Below are positions 45,257 to 54,362 of a stretch of 64,000 nt of DNA, in pieces. The stretch is from positions 1,096,288 to 1,160,287 of the forward strand of contig JAOSKN010000002.1 in NCBI GenBank assembly GCA_027493525.1, written 5' to 3'. Origin of the DNA: Planctomycetota bacterium (GTDB taxonomy: Bacteria; Planctomycetota; SZUA-567; H5-PLA8). Position 1 is the stretch's first letter. Each line of letters opens with the position of its first letter. A model generated the notes under the pieces. It saw only the letters and a list, made by a program, of their open reading frames with translations, had not been told where the DNA came from and did not search any database. The position numbers and the translations under genes were made by a program.

Positions 45257-47836
45257 ATGAGCGATCTGGAGCTGCTGCAACGTCACCTGCGAGGCGCGCC
45301 GGACGCGCTTTGGGAACTGATCCAGCGCCACCAGGACATGGTCTACGCGACCTGTCTGCGCGTGCTTGGGAATGCCACCGACGCCGAGGATGCCGCGCAG
45401 GCGACGTTCGTGGTGCTGATCCGGAAGGCGCGCGGGATCTCGCGGGACGTGGTGCTGGCAGGGTGGCTGTACCGCACGGCGCAACTGGTCGCACGGAACG
45501 CGGTGAAGATGCGCGCCCGGAGGCGCAGGCGCGAGCAGGAGGGACTGGGGATGGCGGCGAAGCGGGACGCGAGCTGGGCGGAGGTCGGCCCGAAGCTGGA
45601 CGCCGCGCTCGCCGCTCTGCCCGCCGCGCAGCGCGACGCGCTGGTGCTGCGTTACCTGCAAGACCGGTCCGTCGCCGAGGTGGCCGCCGAGGTCGGCGCG
45701 AACGAGGAGACCGTCGCCAAGCGCCTCTCGCGCGGGCTGGCGCGGCTGCGCGAGCGGCTGCTGCGGCAGCGGCTCGCGGTGACGACGGCCGCGCTGGGCG
45801 GGTATCTGGCCACGGCGGGGTCGCAGGCCGCGCCGGCGGGGCTCGCCGCGGCGATCCAATCGGCTTGCGCGGGCGCGGCGGCCGGCGGGGTCGCGGCGGC
45901 GCTGGCCGACGCCACCGTACGCGGGCTGTTCTGGGGCAAGGTGAAGCTCGCCGTCGCGGCCGTCGCGCTGGCCGGGGCGGTCGCCACTGGCACGGCGCTG
46001 CTCGCGCTCCCGGCGCCGGTAGGGCCGCGCTATTACGTCGATTTCGCCGGCGGCAGCGACGACCTGGACGGCCTGTCGCCGACCAGCGCTTTCAAACACG
46101 CCCCCGGGACCCCCGAGGCGGCCGGGCAGGCCCGCGCCGTCGAACTGCGCCCCGGCGACACGGTCCTCTTCAAAGGCGGCGTGGCCTACCGTGGCACGCT
46201 GGAGATCTCCGCGCAGGGCACGCCCGAGCGGCCCATCGTCTTCGACGGCCGGCCGAGCGGCGGCTTCGGAGAAGGGCCGGCGGTCATCGACGGCGGCGAG
46301 CCGGTCGAAGGCTGGCGTCCGTGCGCTTCGCCCGCGGAGGCCGCGGGGCATCCCGACTGGGCGCGGTTATACGTGGCGGAGATCCCGGCCGAGCTCGATT
46401 CGGTCTTCACGCTGAACCTGCGCGCCGGCGAGCGGCTGCTCGCGCTGGCGCAGGGCCCGGACGCCGTCGCGCCGGGGCGCGAGGACCTGCCCGAGACTTA
46501 CCGGCCGCTGGAGGCCGAGCGCCTGAAGGCCCGTGCGGGCGGCTCGGCGTACGCCGACCCGGAATTTTTTGGCGCGCGGGAGCCCGCGGCGTATGCCGGG
46601 GGATACTTCGTGGCCGATACCGGGGGCGTTTACCAGGCCATGCGGCGGATCGAGGGCTTCGATCCCGCCGAGGGCCGGCTGCTGATCGAACCCTTGAACG
46701 CGGGGCAACTCGGAAAGGCGCCCGTCTTCGCCGTCGTCAACGCGCTGGCCGTGCTGGACCGGCCGGGGGAGTACGCCGTCTCGCCGGCGCCGGCCGGGGA
46801 CGGGGGCCGCCGGATCTGGCTCTGGCCGCTCGAAGCCGGCGCGCCCCGCGGCATCACGCGCTCGGTCCGCGGCGCGGGCGTGGTGTTCCAGGACGCGCGG
46901 CACGTGGTCTTCCGCGGCTTCCGCGTCGCGGGGCAGGGCAATGCGAAGCAACCCCGAGGCGTGGCCGGCCGGGCCGAAGGCCTGCTCCTGTCCGAATGCG
47001 AGGTGGCCCAGGTCCGCAATCACCGGGTCGTGGGCCGCTCGGGGCGCGGCATGCACCTGTATGGCGCGGATCTTCGCCTGGAAGGGAACCGCATCCACGA
47101 CAACCCGGGCTGCGCGGGCCTGATCGTCGAAGACGCCGACCGCGTCGAGGTTTCCGGGAACGACCTGGCCCGGAACGGCACGACGGCCATCGACTTCTAC
47201 GGCGTCCGCGACGGCGCGGTGCGCGGCAACGTCATCCACGACCACCGGGTCCGCTATGGCAACGGGATCACGCTGGTGAAGGACTGCGCGCGCATCGTCA
47301 TTGAAGGCAACCGCGTCACCGAAGTCGGCCAGTCGCTCACGCTTGAGGATTCGGACACCCTGACGGTCCGCCGGAACCTCTTCGACCGCGGCATCTTCAT
47401 CTGGGGCGGCCCGCTGAAGGGGCGCGTCGAGTTCGTTCACAACACCGTGCTTGGGGAATCCATCGTCGTCGGGAGCCGGAGCGACCTTGCGGGCGCCGAA
47501 CAGACCCAGATGGAACTGCGAGTCGTGAACAACATCCTGGCCGGACCGGTCGTGGACACGATGCGCCGGGTCTTCGGCCGCGGCGAACGGCTCCACAACC
47601 TGTACCTGAAGCTCGACGCCAGGAAGGCCTACGCGCCGGGGACGGGGGAGCGCGTCGCCGAGGATCCCGCGCGAGTCTTCGCCGATTTGCCCCAAGGGGA
47701 CTACCGGCTTCGGCCCGGCAGCCCCGCCATCGACGCGGGAGTCGCGACCGATTCGAGCCGGGATCTCGACGGGCGTCCGTGCCCCCAGGGCGCGGCGCCG
47801 GACGCGGGCGCGTACGAGTTCACGCCGGGACGTTGA
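45257..47836 (+). CDS. ECF sigma factor fused via a TM helix to an extracytoplasmic right-handed beta-helix domain
   Basis: One continuous 859-residue frame. Residues about 5-95 are sigma-70 region 2 (HQDMVYATCLRVLGNATDAEDAAQATFVVL, AGWLYRTAQLVARN). Residues about 113-170 are region 4 (LAALPAAQRDALVLRYLQDRSVAEVAAEV, ETVAKRLSRGLARLRERL). An Ala-rich linker leads to a TM helix at about 229-252 (VAAVALAGAVATGTALLAL). Residues about 258-859 are a parallel beta-helix-type domain with Asn/Gly ladders such as GNRIHDNPG and GNDLARNG. The sigma part would sit in the cytoplasm and the beta-helix outside the membrane. Long C-terminal extensions with TM helices are known for ECF groups in Planctomycetota; this cargo matches the two paralogues immediately downstream. 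It opens an operon of five genes; a weak ribosome site precedes ATG 45257. I infer a one-protein sensor-regulator. Confidence 0.88.
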   Translation: MSDLELLQRHLRGAPDALWELIQRHQDMVYATCLRVLGNATDAEDAAQATFVVLIRKARGISRDVVLAGWLYRTAQLVARNAVKMRARRRRREQEGLGMAAKRDASWAEVGPKLDAALAALPAAQRDALVLRYLQDRSVAEVAAEVGANEETVAKRLSRGLARLRERLLRQRLAVTTAALGGYLATAGSQAAPAGLAAAIQSACAGAAAGGVAAALADATVRGLFWGKVKLAVAAVALAGAVATGTALLALPAPVGPRYYVDFAGGSDDLDGLSPTSAFKHAPGTPEAAGQARAVELRPGDTVLFKGGVAYRGTLEISAQGTPERPIVFDGRPSGGFGEGPAVIDGGEPVEGWRPCASPAEAAGHPDWARLYVAEIPAELDSVFTLNLRAGERLLALAQGPDAVAPGREDLPETYRPLEAERLKARAGGSAYADPEFFGAREPAAYAGGYFVADTGGVYQAMRRIEGFDPAEGRLLIEPLNAGQLGKAPVFAVVNALAVLDRPGEYAVSPAPAGDGGRRIWLWPLEAGAPRGITRSVRGAGVVFQDARHVVFRGFRVAGQGNAKQPRGVAGRAEGLLLSECEVAQVRNHRVVGRSGRGMHLYGADLRLEGNRIHDNPGCAGLIVEDADRVEVSGNDLARNGTTAIDFYGVRDGAVRGNVIHDHRVRYGNGITLVKDCARIVIEGNRVTEVGQSLTLEDSDTLTVRRNLFDRGIFIWGGPLKGRVEFVHNTVLGESIVVGSRSDLAGAEQTQMELRVVNNILAGPVVDTMRRVFGRGERLHNLYLKLDARKAYAPGTGERVAEDPARVFADLPQGDYRLRPGSPAIDAGVATDSSRDLDGRPCPQGAAPDAGAYEFTPGR

Positions 47837-47849
47837 GGGAGGAGAGACG

Positions 47850-50202
47850 ATGAACACCGCACAGGCGATGGGGCTCGCGGCGATGCTTCTGGCGGCGCTG
47901 GCGGCGCGCGGGCGGGAGGTCTACGTCGATTACGAGGGCGGCTCCGACGACGCGGACGGGCTCACGCCGCAGACTCCGTTCAAGCACTGTCCCGGCGACG
48001 CCGCCGCCGCGGGCAAAGCCAAGGCGCTGGCCCTCGCCGCGGGCGACCGCGCGATCTTCAAAGGCGGCGTGGAATACCGTTCGGTGGTGACGATTCCGTG
48101 GTCCGGCGCGGAAGGCCAGCCCATTGTCTACGACGGAAATACCGCGGGCGGCTTTGGGACCGGCATGGCGATCGTGCAGTGCGGCGAGCCGGTCGGGGGC
48201 TGGAAGAAGGTCGCCTCGGCCGACGAAGTGAGAGGCCATCCGAACTGGGAACGCCTGTACGTCACGACCCTCGACAAGGCGCGGGGCTTCTTCACCTTCA
48301 GTCTCTACGAGGGCGCGACCTACCTGAACTGCGCGCAGGATCCCGATCCGGAGATTCCCTTCTTCCACGACCGGTTGAAAAACTACCGCAACACGAAGAC
48401 CGCGACGGGCTCCTCGGTGACCGACGCGGCGTACTTCACCCAGTCCGACGCGCGGTTCTTCGACGGCGCGTACGTCTCCCTGCACGTCAAGCCCAACGTC
48501 TTGACCTATCGAGCCGTCAGCGGCTACGAGCCCGGGACGCACACGCTCTCGTTCAAGCCGCACGGCAAGGAGACCTACGGCGGCGCGCGCGGGCACAACT
48601 ACTCGATCCTCAACTGCATTCACTTCCTGAACCGGCCCGGCGAGTACTGGCTGGACGAGCGCCCCGACGGGGTCCGGCTGGTGCTGTGGCCGCACCGCCC
48701 CGGCGCGGGCGGCCCCGAGGGCGTCACGATCAGCGAGCGCAAGAACGGATTCGTGCTGCAGGACGCGAGCCACGTGACGATCGAAGGCTTCCGCATCCTT
48801 CAGTTCGGCGGGAACCGCGCGGCGGCGATCGCAAAGAGCGGCGGCCTCTCGCGCGGGCTGGTCATCCGCGGCAACGAGATCGCGCGCGGGCGCACGTATC
48901 CTTCGCGTTCCGGCGCGATCCTGCTCGGCGACGTGGAACACAGCCTGATCGAGGCCAACCACATCCACGAAAACGCCTACTGCGCGGGGCTGATGCTGAG
49001 CCGCTTCAACGACTCCACGGCGCGGCGGAACCTGCTCGTCCGCAACGGCTCCACGGCGGTGGACTACTACGATTGCCATCGCAGCACGCTGCTGCACAAC
49101 GTCGTGCGCGACAACCTCGGCATGCACGCCAACGGCCTTACCTTGTACCTGGGCTGCAGCGAGATCCTGGTCGAGGGCAACGAGGTCTACGGCTCGAACG
49201 TGGGGCTGACCATGCAGGACGGGAAGGACATCACGGTCCGGAACAACATCTTCGACGGCAACGGCGGGCTCTGCATCGGGCTCTGGAGCGGCAAGCCGGC
49301 TGGTCAACGTCGCCATCGTCAACAACGTGCTCTTCGGCGCCGGGCGGGACTGGCAGGCGGCGATCTACGGCGGGAACAAGGGCGCCTCGGGCTACACGAT
49401 CCGGAACAACATCCTCGACGGGGTCTCGGGGACCTTCCCCGCCGACACGCAGTGGGGCCACAACCTCTGGACGCACCGCGGGCCGAACTTCCCCGGCGAG
49501 AAGGACGGCGACCGCTTCGAGGCCGACCTGGGCCGGATCTTCAACGCGCACGAAGCGGAAGACTTCCGGCTCAAGCCGGACAGCCCCGCTCTGGACGGTG
49601 GCGCGAAACTTGACCGCGGCGCGGACCTGGCCGGGACCCCCGCGCCGCAGGGCGACGCGGCCGACATGGGGGCGCTGGAGTACGCCGCCGATGCGCCGCG
49701 TTATCCCGGCGGGCGCGCCGACGCGATGCCCTACGCGCCGCTGACGCCGAACGAGAAGGCCCAGGGACCGAAGCACGAAGGATCTTCCCTCGCGCCCCGC
49801 CCGTCCGTGCTGCCCGCGCCGGCGGCCTCGCGCGCGCCCGCCGCAGCGGAGCACGCCGCGCCTTCCGGCCCGGACCGCGAGGCGGCGCGAAAACTAGAAG
49901 CGAACCTGCGTGAACTGATCGTCGAGGCTTCGAAGCAAGCGGGCGGCGAAGCGGTTTTCGTCGAACTCGATGGCCGGATGCAGCGCGGGAAGCTCATCTC
50001 AGCCGACGCGAACGGGATCGCCGTGCAAGTGGGCGCGAACCGGCTGCCGCTGCCGTGGGCGTTCGTGACGCCGCGGAGCCTGTACGGGCTCGCGCGCCCC
50101 TTCGTGAAGGACGCGGGCCTCCTCGGCCGGTACTGCCGGGCCATGGGCCTGGATCGGGAGGCCGAGGCGCTGGAACTGGCCTTCGCCGAAGGACGCCGCT
50201 AA
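47850..50202 (+). CDS. secreted right-handed beta-helix protein, frameshifted, with extra C-terminal domain
   Basis: A signal peptide (MNTAQAMGLAAMLLAALAARG) precedes VYVDYEGGSDDADGLTPQTPFKH, the module opening also found in the sigma fusion and the next gene. The beta-helix carries NRIH/NHIHEN, NNIFDG and NNILDG turns. The frame breaks at a GG at 49298-49299; dropping one G gives SGKPLVNVAIVNNVLFG and joins the two frames for a product of about 783 residues. After the helix comes a Pro/Ala linker (about 640-690) and a small domain (FVELDGRMQRGKLIS, then LGRYCRAMGLDREAEAL) of unknown type. It starts 13 bases after the sigma-fusion stop with GGAGGAGAG, a strong coupling. It may be a polysaccharide-binding or lyase-like exoprotein; no catalytic set is identified. 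Confidence 0.8.
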
Positions 50203-50224
50203 CCGCCGCACCAGGAGGCGCGCC

Positions 50225-52144
50225 ATGCCGCCGAACCTGCCGTTCCGAACGATCTTCGCGCTGGGGTTCCTGCTGATGCCGCTCGCTCACGCCCGCACGC
50301 TCCACGTCGACTTCGACGGCGGTTCGGACGCCGCCGACGGGCTGACGCCGGCGACGGCGTTCAAGCACTATCCCGGCGATCCGGCGGCGGAAGGCCAGGC
50401 GCGCGCGGCGGCGCTCGCCGCCGGCGACCTCGTGCGCTTCAAGGGCGGCGTGCATTACCGCGGCGCGCTGGTCCTGGCGTGGTCCGGCGAGCCCGGCAAG
50501 CCCATCGTCTACGACGGCAACTCCGACGGGAGCTACGGCTCCGGGCGCGCCGTGCTGGCCGGGGGGGAACCCATAAGCGGCTGGACGCGCTGCGCCTCGG
50601 CCGCGGAGGCCGGCGGGCATCCCCAGTGGGCGCAGCTCTGGTACGCCTGGGCGCCCGGCGGGGCCAACGCGCTGAACGCGAACCTGGTTTACGGCGACGC
50701 GCAGCTTTTCGTCGCGCAGTATCCCAACCAGCCCGAGCCCTTCTGGATGGACCGCGTCCGGCACTATCTCGAATTGGACAAGCGGCGGATGACGCAGACG
50801 TCCATCGCCGACGAGCGCCTGGCGGCCTTCGGCAAGGACGCCCTCGCCGGCGCGTGGGCCTTCGTCTTCTGCCAGCGCAACCGCGTCTTCTACAGTTTGA
50901 TCTCCGACTTCGACGCGGCGCGGAACACGATTCAGTTCGACAAGGTCCGCGACCCGGCCAACGGGAAATACGCCCTCGGGAACAGCCTGCATCCGGAAAT
51001 CTTCGACCGCGCGGGCGAGTACGTCTTCACCGAGCGCGCCGAGGGCGGGAAGCACAAGCTGTACCTCTGGCCGCCCGACGGCGGCGATCCCAACCGCGCC
51101 GGCGTCTCGATTCGCGCGCGCAAGGACGGCGTGACGCTGAATGGGCAGAGCCACGCCGTGATCCAAGGCTTCAAGATCCAGCAGTTCGAGAAGTCCTTCG
51201 TGCAGGGGCAGGGCGGGAGCAAGGGCGTCACCGTGCGCGGCAACGAGATCTTCGCGATTCAGTCCACCGCGCAGGGCAGCGGGATGGAGTTCAGCCAGAC
51301 CGAGGACCTGCTCGTCGAGGACAACTACGCGCACCACCTCCCGCGCACCGGGTTCTTCTGCGCGCATACGGGCGTGCGCACGGTCGTGCGCAACAACCGC
51401 GTCCACATGTCGGGGCGCACGCCGATCATCTTCTACAAGCAGGACCACGGGCGGATCGTGGGCAACTGCGTGACCGACTGCACGGGCATGCACTCCAACG
51501 GCATCGCGGTGTACTTCAAATGCAGCACCGTGCTGGTCGCGGAGAACCGGATCTCGGGCAGCACGCTGCCGATCTCGCTGCAGGACTCCGAGCGCCTCAC
51601 GCTCTTCAACAACGTCTTCCACGCGAGCGGGCTGGGGACCTCGATCAACCTCTGGAGCGGCGGGCCGCTCAAGGACGTGCGAATCTTCAACAACGTCGCG
51701 ACCGGCTCCGCGGGCGACGGCTGGGCCAGGGCGATCTCCATCTTCAGCAACAACGCCGACGCCGGCTCGGACGTCGTCATCCGGAACAACGTCGCCGACG
51801 GCGTCTGCCTCGAGAGCAAGAACGTCAAGCGCGCGATCGGGAACAACCTGTTCCTGATGGAGAAGTACGCGCCGCGGGACGAGGGCAACGCGGTCGAGGC
51901 CGATTCGGCCAAGGTCTTCGCGGGCGCCGAGTCGGGGGACTTCGCGCCGGGACCCGCCGCCCTGGGGAAGGGCGCGGACGTCTCGGCGGAACTGCCCGTG
52001 AAGGAGTTCCCCGATTACGACTTCGGCCTGGAGCGCGCGAAGAACGGCTGGCCGCTGGGGCTGCTCAAGCCGCTGAAGCCCGAGCGCGAGGTCGGCGCGG
52101 CGGGGCGCCCGGAGTCGCCCGCCGCCGCGCAAGCCGCGCCCTGA
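50225..52144 (+). CDS. secreted right-handed beta-helix protein
   Basis: The 639-residue protein has a signal peptide (TIFALGFLLMPLAHA). The shared module LHVDFDGGSDAADGLTPATAFKH, RFKGGVHYRGALVL and KPIVYDGNSDGSYGSG follows, then an inserted region and beta-helix rungs (GNEIFAIQS, EDNYAHHLPRTG, ENRISGSTLP, NNVFHASG, NNVATGSAG, NNVADGV). It is intact and a close paralogue of the sigma-fusion cargo and of the gene before it. The C-terminal region ends in a short low-complexity tail. AGGAGG precedes ATG 50225. Family members include pectate-lyase-like and polygalacturonase-like proteins, but catalytic residues cannot be assigned here. Confidence 0.85.
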   Translation: MPPNLPFRTIFALGFLLMPLAHARTLHVDFDGGSDAADGLTPATAFKHYPGDPAAEGQARAAALAAGDLVRFKGGVHYRGALVLAWSGEPGKPIVYDGNSDGSYGSGRAVLAGGEPISGWTRCASAAEAGGHPQWAQLWYAWAPGGANALNANLVYGDAQLFVAQYPNQPEPFWMDRVRHYLELDKRRMTQTSIADERLAAFGKDALAGAWAFVFCQRNRVFYSLISDFDAARNTIQFDKVRDPANGKYALGNSLHPEIFDRAGEYVFTERAEGGKHKLYLWPPDGGDPNRAGVSIRARKDGVTLNGQSHAVIQGFKIQQFEKSFVQGQGGSKGVTVRGNEIFAIQSTAQGSGMEFSQTEDLLVEDNYAHHLPRTGFFCAHTGVRTVVRNNRVHMSGRTPIIFYKQDHGRIVGNCVTDCTGMHSNGIAVYFKCSTVLVAENRISGSTLPISLQDSERLTLFNNVFHASGLGTSINLWSGGPLKDVRIFNNVATGSAGDGWARAISIFSNNADAGSDVVIRNNVADGVCLESKNVKRAIGNNLFLMEKYAPRDEGNAVEADSAKVFAGAESGDFAPGPAALGKGADVSAELPVKEFPDYDFGLERAKNGWPLGLLKPLKPEREVGAAGRPESPAAAQAAP

Positions 52145-52211
52145 ACGATCCAAGCGTAAAAGGGAAGCCAAACGCATTTCATCCGGGGTTCGCAAGAAAA
52201 AGGAGAAAACC

Positions 52212-53522
52212 ATGAGCAAGCAGGAACTTCCGCAGACGACGATCCACGTGGGGCCAGCGGGCGCGAAGGGCGTGGACGCGATCGGCGAGACCGGCGCGGC
52301 GATCCAGCTCGCCATCGACGCCCTGGCTTTCCAGGGCGGAGGTACGGTGCGCCTGCGCGCGGGCACGTACGTACTGAGCGACGCGGTGCGCCTGCGCGCC
52401 GGCGTCGCGCTGTGCGGCGAAGGCGAACGGACGGTCCTGCGCCGGGGCCCGCTGGTCTGGAGCCCGCTGGCCTGCGACGCCGACCGCGGCCAGACGGAGA
52501 TCGCGCCGTCGGACGCTTCGCGCTTCCGCCCGGGCATGGGCGTCTGCCTGCACGACGAAAAGAGCGGGTGGGCGTTCTCGAGCCAGCCGCAAATCGTCGC
52601 GCGGATCGACGCGGGCGTGCTGCATCTCAAAGGGCTGCTGACCGAGGAGCGCTACGCGGCCGACGGCGGCCGGGTCGTCAATTACTTCCCGCTGATCCTG
52701 GGCGAGCACGTCGAGGGCGCGTCGGTCGAGGGCCTGCTCCTCGACGGCGTCGTCGAGGGCTGGGACGGCCCCGAAGGGCCGCGCACCGCGCTGCTGCAAC
52801 TGATCCACTGCCCGGGCTCGCGCGTGCGCCACGTCGTCGCCCGCAACGGCCTCGGCGACGGGATCACCTTCGGCATGGCCAGCGTGGGCACGACGGTCGA
52901 GGACTGCGAGACGCACGACAACCGCTGGTACGGCATCCATCCCGGCAGCCACAGCGCGCGCAGCGCCGTGCGCCGCTGCCACATTCACCGCAACGGTTCG
53001 GACGGGCTGTACATCTGCTGGGGCATCCACCACGGCTGCTTCGAGGACAACCACATCCACGGCAACGGCTGGCGGCAGTTGCGCAGCGGGATCTCGATCG
53101 GGCACAAGGACACCGACAACCTGCTCGCGCGGAATCGCATCCACGACAACCGCAAGTTCGGGATCTGCGTGCGGCGCAAGACCGAGGCCAACGGCGCGCA
53201 CCGCAACGTGTTCCTCGAGAACACGATCGAGAACAACGGCACGCGCGGCGACGAAATGGCCGAGGCGAAGAGCCGCCTCCAGCCGTGGGAGGGCATCGGC
53301 GCGGGGATTCACGTGAGCGGCTGCACGCGCGACCTGCGCTTCGAGCGGAACACGATCCGCGAGACCCGCTCGGGCGAGGCGCGCGCGCAGCGCCACGCGT
53401 TCGTCTTTGCCGAGGACGTCCAGCGCGTCGTGCTGCGCGAGAACGTCGTCGAGGGCCATCCGGAGGCCGCCGTGGTGGACCGCGCGGGCGCGCTGGCCGA
53501 GCCGGTCCCGGCCGGCGCGTAG
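52212..53522 (+). CDS. right-handed beta-helix protein without signal peptide
   Basis: The 436-residue protein begins MSKQELPQTTIHVGPAGAKG and lacks a signal, unlike its neighbours, so it may be cytoplasmic or exported by another route. GAAIQLAIDALAFQGGGTVRLRAGTYVLSDAVRL is the pectate-lyase-3-like opening. Successive rungs (NRWYGIHPGSHSARSAVRRCHIHRNGSDGL, EDNHIHGNGWRQL, RNRIHDNRKFG, ENTIENNG, ERNTIRETRSG) form a parallel beta-helix. It is diverged from the three preceding paralogues. AAGGAG precedes the ATG and the gap to the previous stop is 67 bases, consistent with the same operon. Confidence 0.8.
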   Translation: MSKQELPQTTIHVGPAGAKGVDAIGETGAAIQLAIDALAFQGGGTVRLRAGTYVLSDAVRLRAGVALCGEGERTVLRRGPLVWSPLACDADRGQTEIAPSDASRFRPGMGVCLHDEKSGWAFSSQPQIVARIDAGVLHLKGLLTEERYAADGGRVVNYFPLILGEHVEGASVEGLLLDGVVEGWDGPEGPRTALLQLIHCPGSRVRHVVARNGLGDGITFGMASVGTTVEDCETHDNRWYGIHPGSHSARSAVRRCHIHRNGSDGLYICWGIHHGCFEDNHIHGNGWRQLRSGISIGHKDTDNLLARNRIHDNRKFGICVRRKTEANGAHRNVFLENTIENNGTRGDEMAEAKSRLQPWEGIGAGIHVSGCTRDLRFERNTIRETRSGEARAQRHAFVFAEDVQRVVLRENVVEGHPEAAVVDRAGALAEPVPAGA

Positions 53523-53590
53523 GGGCCGCCGGCCGTTGCGGGACGCGCATCTCCGCGTAGGCTCCAGGGCGTCACGCGGAGGGGATACCC

Positions 53591-54340
53591 ATGCCCGGCG
53601 ATACGTTCACCCTGCGTTTGCGGCGGCAAAGCCTGGAAAAGACGCCGGAAGGCTACGCCTACTGGAAGGTCCACGACGAGACGCGCAGCATGCCGGCGCG
53701 CGAATGCGCCGTGCTGCTCTGCGATGTCTGGGACACGCATCCCTGCCGCGGCGCGGCCGAACGGGTCGCGGCGATGGTCCCGCGGATGAACGCCGCGATC
53801 CAGGCCGCCCGCGCGCGCGGCGCGCTGATCGTCCACGCCCCGTCCGACACGATGCCGTTCTACGCCGAGCACCCCGCGCGCAAGCGCGCGCTCGCCGCAA
53901 AGGAGATTCCGCCGCCGCCGGAGCGCGAGCGCGACGACCCGCCCCTGCCGTTCGACCCGACCAAGGACTGCTGCGACACCGACAAGCTCTCCGAGACCTA
54001 CAACTGGACCCGCCAGCACCCCGGCATCGAGATCGATTCCGAGCGCGACGTGATCGGCGATTCGGGGCCGCAGCTCCTCAACGTGTACGCCGAGCGCGGC
54101 GTCAAGCGGCTGCTGATCATGGGCGTGCACACCGGCATGTGCATCCTGCGGCGCAGCTTCGCGATCAAGAAGATGGTGCGCTGGGGCTTCGAGGTCGCGC
54201 TCGTCCGCGATCTCACCGACGCGCTCTACAATCCCGCGCTGCCGCCGTACGTCAGCCAGCGCGAAGGCACGCAACTGGTGATCGGCTACATCGAGAAGTT
54301 CTGGTGCCCGAGCTTCGAGAGTTCCGACCTGATCGGATAG
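53591..54340 (+). CDS. isochorismatase-family cysteine hydrolase
   Basis: The 249-residue protein has the fold's first strand with catalytic Asp (AVLLCDVWDTH, about residue 44), the cis-peptide region VKRLLIMGVHTGMCILRR with the nucleophilic Cys (about 181), and a Lys-bearing PFDPTKDCCDTDKL segment between them. These fit the Asp-Lys-Cys triad of isochorismatases, nicotinamidases and N-carbamoylsarcosine amidases. The insertion around RALAAKEIPPPPERERDDPPLPF is long. Substrate is unclear. GGAGGGG precedes the ATG, 68 bases after the beta-helix gene, making it the probable last gene of the sigma-fusion operon. Confidence 0.83.
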   Translation: MPGDTFTLRLRRQSLEKTPEGYAYWKVHDETRSMPARECAVLLCDVWDTHPCRGAAERVAAMVPRMNAAIQAARARGALIVHAPSDTMPFYAEHPARKRALAAKEIPPPPERERDDPPLPFDPTKDCCDTDKLSETYNWTRQHPGIEIDSERDVIGDSGPQLLNVYAERGVKRLLIMGVHTGMCILRRSFAIKKMVRWGFEVALVRDLTDALYNPALPPYVSQREGTQLVIGYIEKFWCPSFESSDLIG

Positions 54341-54362
54341 GCGCCTGAAGCCGGCGCAATTG

